Source: a virus. Taken from it: a DNA stretch of 37,062 bases. The stretch lies in IMG/VR virus record IMGVR_UViG_3300046001_003196, positions 1 through 37,062 of that record, one strand, 5' to 3'. Each line of letters starts with the position of its first letter. Position 1 is the stretch's first letter. The notes under the pieces are model-generated. The model saw only the letters and a program-made list of their open reading frames with translations, searched no databases and was not told where the DNA came from. Below are positions 30,484 through 37,062 of the stretch, in pieces. The position numbers and the translations under genes were made by a program.

Positions 30484-33315
30484 ATGGCATCATTTACAGA
30501 TAATCCTCAATTGCTTGGAACCTTTAACCCTTATGTAGCTCAACTTCCTGTTGACGCTATGGTTAAAGTTGGTATGCAAAAACAAAAGCAATACGATGAG
30601 GGTATACAAAAGATACAAACAAACATTGATAACATTGCAGGACTTGATGTTAGTAGAGATGTGGATAAAGCATATCTACAATCTAAACTTAATCAATTGG
30701 GTAATGATACAAGAATATTTGCAATGGCAGATTTCTCTAATGCGCAAATGGTCAACTCTGTAAATGGAATGACAAACTCTCTTATAAAAGATAACAATAT
30801 ACAAACTGCTGTATCTTCTACAGCTAAATTAAGAAAAGAACAAGGTAGAATAGAAAAAGATATACAGGATGGTAAATCAAATCCTGCTAACACTGAATAC
30901 TTTAATAAGCGTGCACAAAATTATTTAAATTCAAGTGATATAGGAGAAAATTTTAATGCTAGTTATATTTCTTATTTTGATGTAGATAAGTTTGCTAGAG
31001 AAACATTCGATGCTGTAAAACCAGATGGATTTTCATATGATCAAATATATCAATTAGGAGCTGATGGTAAACCTTCAAAAGATGCTAAAGGTAATCTTAT
31101 ACTATCACCTACAATGACTAGAATGGAGAAGGAAGGAATTTTTCCTCCTAAAGTTAAAGCAACGTTAGAACAAATCTTTTCAGATGCTAGAGTTGGTCAA
31201 CAATTAGATATTACAGGCCAATACAATTATAGAAACTTAAATCCTAATCAACTTTCAGAAAAGATTATACAACAAAAAGAATCTATAGTCAGTGGTTATG
31301 AAAATCAAATAAATGAACTCATTCTTCAAAAAAGTATGGGCAAGGATGTTCAAAAAGACATTGATGATCTAACAAGTAAAATGACAACTGTTTCATCTTC
31401 TTATGATGATTATGCTAAATCAGCTATGACTAATCCAGATGGTGTAAGAGGAGCTTTATATAAAGATGATGTTTCAGCTAGGTATACAACTATGTTTGGA
31501 CAAATTAAAGATAAGTCTCAAGTAATGGAGAATCCAGAGTGGAACCAAAATTGGAAAATGCAAACAGAAGCAAATAGACAATCTGAATTTGCACAAACAT
31601 TACGTCAAAGAAAAATAGAACATGCTGACACTAAACAATATCAATATGATTCATTAGCACAAGCAAAAGAACTTGCTTTGATTGCTGCTAAAGGTAAGAA
31701 ACAAACATTAGGTGGAGCTGATGGAGGACTTGGTTCAGGTCCTGGAGGTATACCTAGTGAGCAAGCTGCTCAGTCTGCTGCTATTGAAACAATGAGAGTA
31801 CAAGCTACTGATTTTGAAAATGCAGCAAATGATTATTCTAATGCATCAGATTCATTTATTTGGGAAACTATTTTTTCAAAAGTTCCTAACAATGGTGTTA
31901 AACTAAAAGGGTTGATGGATAAAGGAATGAAACGTGATCAAGCTATTGCTTTATTAATAAACAATGGTGCTAAAGTTTCTAACAAAACTCCAGAAGAATA
32001 TAAATCATATTGGTCAAGTAAAGCATCTTTAGAATATAAAAAATTAACTCCTGAACAACAAGCTGCTCGTCCAGTCATTGCTGATGCATATCAAACATAT
32101 AGAAATTCTAAACGAATCTTTGATAGTCAATTAATAGTAAATGAAAGAATTAAAAAACAAACGAAAGCTGAACTTGGAGAAGTAGGTAATAAAATTGCAA
32201 TGACAGATTTTAAACCACAAGTTATTACTTATAATGATAGAAAATATACAGTAGATAAACAAGACATGCTTGATCTTGCAATTTATAAAAAAGGTAATTT
32301 AGGATTTATGCAATCTATATTTGGTGGAGAAGATTCTAGACTTCTTGAAGAAGAATCAAAATTTGCTCTTGCTAGATTAACTAAAAGAGGTAAAGGAGCA
32401 TTAGCAGAAGCATATCTTAAAGATAATGAAAATGTTACTATAGATCAAAATGGTAAAGCTACTCGCATGGAAGGGGATGGTTTCTTTGGAAGTTTAAAAG
32501 AATTAGCTAATATTCCTGATAGACTAAGATATCAATCTGAAGGATGGGGAGGAACTACTAGAAATTGGAATCAAGTTCATTCTATAGAAGGCATGTTAAA
32601 TAATGAGGTTTATTCAAAGGGGATTCAGAAAAAAGCTGAAATTATACAACAACATTATAACATTCATCCAAATAGAAATATTAATATTATAACAGGAGAT
32701 GCTGAAACTGATAAAGGTACAATAGCACAACTTAGACGTTTTGCTGGTGAAGCTGTATCAGGAGCAGGAAATTTATCTCCAGATTATAAAGAGTTTGGTA
32801 AAAATGTAAAAGGAGATATTAATGATATTACATTAGGAGCTAGAACTATTTTTGATGAAAATAATAATCCTATGGTTGAAGTAATATCTTATGGCGAAGA
32901 TAGTGAAAGAAAAGCAGGTATTACATTAACACCAGATCAAGCTACTAACATTGGAATTGATCTTGGTTCATTGTATGAAAGTAAAGAAGCTTCTGCACTT
33001 AGAAATAAATTAAATTTTAATAACTATAAAACTTCTGAAGGCGATCCTTCAGATAAATCTACATACGTTAATGAAGATGCATATTATGATAAGACTGATT
33101 TCCCAGGAATGAAAGGTAATAAAACATTTGATGTTCAAGCAAATATTATATATAATGGTGGTAAATATTATCCTTTTATATATGTATCTGATGGAAAAAC
33201 AACACCTAATCCAATACAATTAAATGGTGATGAGAATTTAGAAAATTTAATAACAAGTCTTAAAAACGTAGTTACACCTACTTTTGTTAATGGTTTAATG
33301 ACAAATCCAAACTAA
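30484..33315 (+). CDS. Large internal virion protein (943 residues), unknown function
   Basis: 943 residues with no recognised catalytic motif or membrane segment. The N-terminus ('LLGTFNPYVAQLPVDAMVKV', about 10-29, then KQKQYDEGIQKIQTNIDNIA, about 34-53) begins a long helical region and is typical of a conserved large protein beside the glycine-zipper protein in Bacteroidota phages. Coiled-coil-like parts lie around 255-300; a flexible Gly-rich linker (GGADGGLGSGPGG, about 410-422) separates the halves. The C-terminal third is mixed alpha/beta. It has its own predicted promoter and operator-like repeats. It probably belongs to the virion interior or tail, by analogy and position. A chaperone or channel-forming role would also fit. 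Confidence 0.55.
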   Translation: MASFTDNPQLLGTFNPYVAQLPVDAMVKVGMQKQKQYDEGIQKIQTNIDNIAGLDVSRDVDKAYLQSKLNQLGNDTRIFAMADFSNAQMVNSVNGMTNSLIKDNNIQTAVSSTAKLRKEQGRIEKDIQDGKSNPANTEYFNKRAQNYLNSSDIGENFNASYISYFDVDKFARETFDAVKPDGFSYDQIYQLGADGKPSKDAKGNLILSPTMTRMEKEGIFPPKVKATLEQIFSDARVGQQLDITGQYNYRNLNPNQLSEKIIQQKESIVSGYENQINELILQKSMGKDVQKDIDDLTSKMTTVSSSYDDYAKSAMTNPDGVRGALYKDDVSARYTTMFGQIKDKSQVMENPEWNQNWKMQTEANRQSEFAQTLRQRKIEHADTKQYQYDSLAQAKELALIAAKGKKQTLGGADGGLGSGPGGIPSEQAAQSAAIETMRVQATDFENAANDYSNASDSFIWETIFSKVPNNGVKLKGLMDKGMKRDQAIALLINNGAKVSNKTPEEYKSYWSSKASLEYKKLTPEQQAARPVIADAYQTYRNSKRIFDSQLIVNERIKKQTKAELGEVGNKIAMTDFKPQVITYNDRKYTVDKQDMLDLAIYKKGNLGFMQSIFGGEDSRLLEEESKFALARLTKRGKGALAEAYLKDNENVTIDQNGKATRMEGDGFFGSLKELANIPDRLRYQSEGWGGTTRNWNQVHSIEGMLNNEVYSKGIQKKAEIIQQHYNIHPNRNINIITGDAETDKGTIAQLRRFAGEAVSGAGNLSPDYKEFGKNVKGDINDITLGARTIFDENNNPMVEVISYGEDSERKAGITLTPDQATNIGIDLGSLYESKEASALRNKLNFNNYKTSEGDPSDKSTYVNEDAYYDKTDFPGMKGNKTFDVQANIIYNGGKYYPFIYVSDGKTTPNPIQLNGDENLENLITSLKNVVTPTFVNGLMTNPN

Positions 33316-33320
33316 TAATT

Positions 33321-36300
33321 ATGCTTCAACCAGATAAAGAAAACTATGTAAATAGAAAAGCAGTTGCTTTAGGTCTTCCTGTTACACCAATTGTAGGAGA
33401 TGTAGACTTTGATAGAAATGAGAGTGAACCAGGACAAAAAATATCTGCTCGTGATACATGGAATCAAGCATTAGCTAATCCTAAACAATTAGGCGTATCA
33501 GATATACCACTGTCTTCTTTCTATATAGGTAATAGATATAAACAAACTCTACCTGGAACAAACTATGAAGAGATGGCTGCTCAAGGTCAAACTGCTGGTG
33601 AGAGATGGGCTAATGGTTCATTGAAGCTATTAGGCACTGCAACAACATCTTTTATTTCTGGTACAGCTGGTCTTGTTTATGGAATAGGAGCATCTATAAA
33701 AGATCAAAGACTTGCATCACTAATTGATAACCCTGTTACAAGAGGGATGGATGATGCAATGAAATACATGGAGGACTATGCTCCTAACTATTACTCAAGT
33801 CAAGAAAAAGATGCTAAATGGTGGTCTCCAGATAATGTTCTTACAGCAAACTTTTGGTCTGATAAAGTATTAAAAAATCTTGGTTATTCTGTAGGAGCAA
33901 TTGGTGGTGGGGTTGCTTGGGGAAGTTTATTCAAATCTATTGGTCTTACAAATAAATTAGTTCAAGCAGGTAGAGGTATGGAAACTGCTACAGCTATTGA
34001 ACAAGCAATGTCTGCTGCACCTAATTTACAAAAGTTTTCTGCTTTTGAAAATGCATTAGGAAGTCTTTCTCAAAAATATATTAAATCTCCAATAGCATCA
34101 GTGTTAAAAGATTCTGATAGAATTCTAACTTCTACAATGGGTACATTTGGAGAAGCTTCTATAGAAGGTCTTCAAGGAATGAATACTTATAGAAAAAATG
34201 CAATTGATGAATATAAAAATATTTATGGAGAAGAACCTACAGGAGAGGCATTAGATAAAATTAATAAATCTGCTGATCAAGTAGGTATGTATATATGGGG
34301 AGCAAATAGTTTATTGTTAACAGGTACAAACTATATACAACTACCAAAAATATTGGGAAGTTCTAGAAAGGCTGATAAAGCTATGATTAATAGTATTGGT
34401 AAAGATGCAGAAACTGGTTTATTCAAACAGTTAGTTCCAACTACTACATTTGGAAGACTTGCTCAAAAAGTTAAAGGAGTTGGTCAAGTTTTATTTGCTC
34501 CTTCAGAAGCTTTTGAAGAAGGTGTACAATCATCTATACAAACAGGTGTAACTAATTATTTTGAACGTGCTCGTAAAAATAGAGAAGAGACTAATGATTT
34601 TCTTAGTACAATAAATGGTACTATGCAAAATGTACTTGGTGAAGGTATATATGAAACTCTAACTACTAAAGAAGGATTAGAAAGTATATTAATTGGAGGT
34701 ATATCAGGAGGAATTCAACAAGGTGGTATTATTGGAACATATAAAAATGAACAAGGTAAAACAAGAGTTGGTATTGGTAAGTCTGGAACAATTGCTCAAC
34801 AAGGTTTGTTTGGTACAGGTGGAGAAAGACAAGCTAACACTGATGTAGCAGTAAATGCACTTAATAAAACAACTATTGAAAAACAATTAAAAGATGGTTT
34901 AAGTTATTTAGGTAGAGGAATTGGTTCTCAAAAACTAAGACAGCAAGCAATTGTTAATAACGATGTGCTTTCTGAAAAAGATTATGAAACTGATTTTACA
35001 CTTTCTTATTTGATGCCTAGAATTAAATATGGAAAATTTGATTCTGTAACAGGAGAATTAGATTTATATAAAAATCAAGCTATGGATCCTGATGGGTTCA
35101 GACAATTAGTAACAGGAGGAATTGCAAATAGCAATGAAACAAGAGATCAATTTATAAAAAGAATAAATGATTTACAAGAATTTTCTAAAAATGTAAATTC
35201 ATTATATGATTCTATAAATGATAAATATGAAAACCAATTAGATGATGAAGGAAAAATTAAATACACAGATGATGTAATTGATAAACTTGTTTATGCTGCA
35301 GCAAAGATTAAAGATTATGATAATCGTATACCAGGTGTAGCTAATTCTATAATACCATCAGGCGTAAATACACAATCTTTTTTAAATGCATTATTTCAAC
35401 AAGAGGGATCTGATGTAGAAGATATTAGAAAAGTATTAGCTTCTATAGATGAATTAGATGTAACTGATGATGTTAAAAAAGATTTTAAAAATAGTTTATA
35501 TGATCTTGCTGAAATTTCTTTGAGAAGAAAAGAAATGATTGATCAGTATAATAGTATTTTAAATGGTCCACAAGAATTTAAAGAAGAACCATATGAATAT
35601 ACAAAGGAAGACTTACTAGCACTTCCTGAAGGAAAAATAGTTGACGTAGAAGGAAATGTAATTGATGCAGAAGGAAACATTGTTTCTAAACCAACAGTTA
35701 AACTTAAAACAAAATCTGGAGAAAGAAATATTGAAATAGGTACAGAATACTTTTTAGGTAGAAGAACTTTTTATTCTAAAGATGGAAAAGAAGTTTATAG
35801 AATTCCTACATTAACTGTTCTTGCAGAAAATGAAGATGGTACAATTAAAATAAAAGATGCTAAAGGAGATATAAGAGATATATCTAAAGAAGAATTAGAA
35901 GATTATAAATTAGCAAAAGTTTCTTCTACATTAAAAAACAAAGTGGCTAAGTATTACTTAGAGCACATGAACTCTGTATTTGAGTTCTATGGTAAGAAGA
36001 TAACAAATGCAGAAGGAAAAAGAGTTCCTGTAAGAGGAAGACTTGAATATGAAGAAACTGATAATGGTTTAAAAGATAAACTATTTTTTGTATATAAAGA
36101 TGAGAAAGGAACCATAGTTAGAAAAGAGATAGATGGATCTATGGTTGTTCCTAAAGACAAAAAATATAAACATGCTATTTTAAAACATATTGGAGACTTA
36201 AGTCCTGCTCAACAAAAAGCAGAAGATGATTTTGGAAAAACAACATCTGCTAGTGTACAAGCAAAATTACAAAGAAGAGAAGATGTTCTTAATCAATTGT

Positions 36301-37062
36301 ATGAAGAAGTTTTAGGTAAAAAAGAAAATACAGAAAAACTAATTTCTGAGAAAACTCAAAAGTTAGAAAAATTAAGAAAACAGATAACTGATGTAACTGA
36401 TCAGATTGAAACTAATAAAAATCCTCAAGATAAAAGATTTAAAAAGTTTACACTCAAAGAAACTATTTTTGATGCTATTTCACAATTAAAAGAATTATCA
36501 AAAATGGAACAAGATCTTCAACAAGAGTTAGAAGAACTATACACTGTAGATGATGAATTAAAATTAAATGTAGAATACATTGAACAACTTATTGATAGTA
36601 TGGAAGAACTTCCTACATCAACAAAAGAATTCATAGATGAATTAAATGATGAATTAATTGATTTGAATATACTAGTTGAAGAAACTGGTAAACAAATTAA
36701 TATGGTTAGTTCATTAATGGATGCTACTAGAGATGCAATTAAGTCTGCTATCAAATATCTTAGTGGGTTAATTAAAAACTTTGAATCAAGATATTTCAAT
36801 GTTCCTTCTCCACAAGGACAGCAATGGGTTGACTTCTTACAAGCAAATCCTAACTTCTTAAAAGCAAAACCAAACTATAAAGCTGAGTTTAATGCTTTAG
36901 AAGAAATCATAGCTACAACAGAAGATTTTGACATCACTCCTAATGAATCACGTTTAGAAGATCTTGAAGAACATTTAGATGTATTACAAGGAGCTCTAAA
37001 AGATTATGAAAAGCAAATTAAGGTTAGAGAAGATGTTTTAAATAAACTTGAAGATGTATATA
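33321..37062 (+). CDS. Giant cargo/ejection protein, N-terminal 1247 residues (partial)
   Basis: Starts at ATG 33321, 5 bases after the previous stop, and stays open to the last base of the window, so at least 1247 residues are encoded. Hydrophobic Gly-rich segments lie near residues 103-127 (LLGTATTSFISGTAGLVYGI), 187-208 (GYSVGAIGGGVAWG) and 453-475 (SILIGGISGGIQQGGIIG), suggesting membrane insertion on ejection. The stretch APSEAFEEGVQSSIQTGVTN (about 393-412) is typical of such proteins. A beta-rich part lies around 785-870, and the region after about 970 is mostly charged coiled coil. A virion RNA polymerase is expected nearby in crAss-like phages and could be the continuation or a later gene; no DxDxD or other polymerase motif is visible here. 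Confidence 0.65.
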   Translation, partial: MLQPDKENYVNRKAVALGLPVTPIVGDVDFDRNESEPGQKISARDTWNQALANPKQLGVSDIPLSSFYIGNRYKQTLPGTNYEEMAAQGQTAGERWANGSLKLLGTATTSFISGTAGLVYGIGASIKDQRLASLIDNPVTRGMDDAMKYMEDYAPNYYSSQEKDAKWWSPDNVLTANFWSDKVLKNLGYSVGAIGGGVAWGSLFKSIGLTNKLVQAGRGMETATAIEQAMSAAPNLQKFSAFENALGSLSQKYIKSPIASVLKDSDRILTSTMGTFGEASIEGLQGMNTYRKNAIDEYKNIYGEEPTGEALDKINKSADQVGMYIWGANSLLLTGTNYIQLPKILGSSRKADKAMINSIGKDAETGLFKQLVPTTTFGRLAQKVKGVGQVLFAPSEAFEEGVQSSIQTGVTNYFERARKNREETNDFLSTINGTMQNVLGEGIYETLTTKEGLESILIGGISGGIQQGGIIGTYKNEQGKTRVGIGKSGTIAQQGLFGTGGERQANTDVAVNALNKTTIEKQLKDGLSYLGRGIGSQKLRQQAIVNNDVLSEKDYETDFTLSYLMPRIKYGKFDSVTGELDLYKNQAMDPDGFRQLVTGGIANSNETRDQFIKRINDLQEFSKNVNSLYDSINDKYENQLDDEGKIKYTDDVIDKLVYAAAKIKDYDNRIPGVANSIIPSGVNTQSFLNALFQQEGSDVEDIRKVLASIDELDVTDDVKKDFKNSLYDLAEISLRRKEMIDQYNSILNGPQEFKEEPYEYTKEDLLALPEGKIVDVEGNVIDAEGNIVSKPTVKLKTKSGERNIEIGTEYFLGRRTFYSKDGKEVYRIPTLTVLAENEDGTIKIKDAKGDIRDISKEELEDYKLAKVSSTLKNKVAKYYLEHMNSVFEFYGKKITNAEGKRVPVRGRLEYEETDNGLKDKLFFVYKDEKGTIVRKEIDGSMVVPKDKKYKHAILKHIGDLSPAQQKAEDDFGKTTSASVQAKLQRREDVLNQLYEEVLGKKENTEKLISEKTQKLEKLRKQITDVTDQIETNKNPQDKRFKKFTLKETIFDAISQLKELSKMEQDLQQELEELYTVDDELKLNVEYIEQLIDSMEELPTSTKEFIDELNDELIDLNILVEETGKQINMVSSLMDATRDAIKSAIKYLSGLIKNFESRYFNVPSPQGQQWVDFLQANPNFLKAKPNYKAEFNALEEIIATTEDFDITPNESRLEDLEEHLDVLQGALKDYEKQIKVREDVLNKLEDVY

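Noticed and set aside
1-37062. TAG or TGA reassigned within this window
   Set aside because: All genes read through as full-length proteins in the standard code, and no family-like protein is interrupted by TAG or TGA.
1-37062. tRNA genes in the gaps
   Set aside because: Gaps are short, and none shows a cloverleaf with a T-loop GTTCRA box; the structured gap after the capsid gene has a different stem arrangement.

Overview
The window is one continuous, single-strand (+) block of virion genes from a strongly AT-rich tailed phage, most likely a crAss-like (Crassvirales-type) podovirus of a Bacteroidota host. The call rests on recognisable protein families in the expected order: end of the portal, acidic scaffold-like protein, HK97-fold crAss-type capsid protein, ring/connector proteins, fibre-like proteins, IHF-like protein, tail tubular protein, a very large tail stabilisation ('muzzle') protein, then a run of giant internal 'cargo' proteins. 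Start codons are preceded by A-rich stretches rather than Shine-Dalgarno sequences, and promoter-like sites match the Bacteroidota TTTG / TAnnTTTG type. Every one of the 22 gene ends visible uses TAA. No tRNA, CRISPR array, insertion sequence, or integrase gene was recognised, and no gap between genes exceeds about 215 bases.

Layout. 1-5082: portal C-terminus, scaffold-like protein, major capsid protein, a densely paired non-coding segment of about 165 nt, and two head/connector proteins. 5109-10873: an abundant virion protein and a fibre/adhesin cluster of Cys-bracketed domains joined by poly-threonine linkers, with a tail-collar protein and a 39-residue Cys-rich protein missed by normal length cut-offs. 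A double terminator closes this part. 11049-14458: an HTH-metallophosphoesterase, a ring-like protein, an IHF-like protein and the tail tubular protein. 14461-21403: the muzzle protein, which appears split into two genes with adhesin-type modules placed at the break. 21403-37062: four giant proteins (1523, 1464, 943 and more than 1247 residues) that look like internal or ejected cargo. The first carries a zinc ribbon, a kinase-like domain and an HExxH metallopeptidase-like motif; the second a glycine-zipper segment; the last runs off the window.

How they work together (inference from families and order): capsid, scaffold and portal make the head; ring, IHF-like, tubular and muzzle proteins make the short tail; poly-Thr proteins decorate the particle and probably contact the host; the giant proteins are packaged and delivered with the DNA. 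Points most worth following are the structured RNA after the capsid gene, the split muzzle gene with adhesin insert, the kinase/metallopeptidase cargo protein, and the repeated P-x-A-Q-x-G motif in the cargo proteins.
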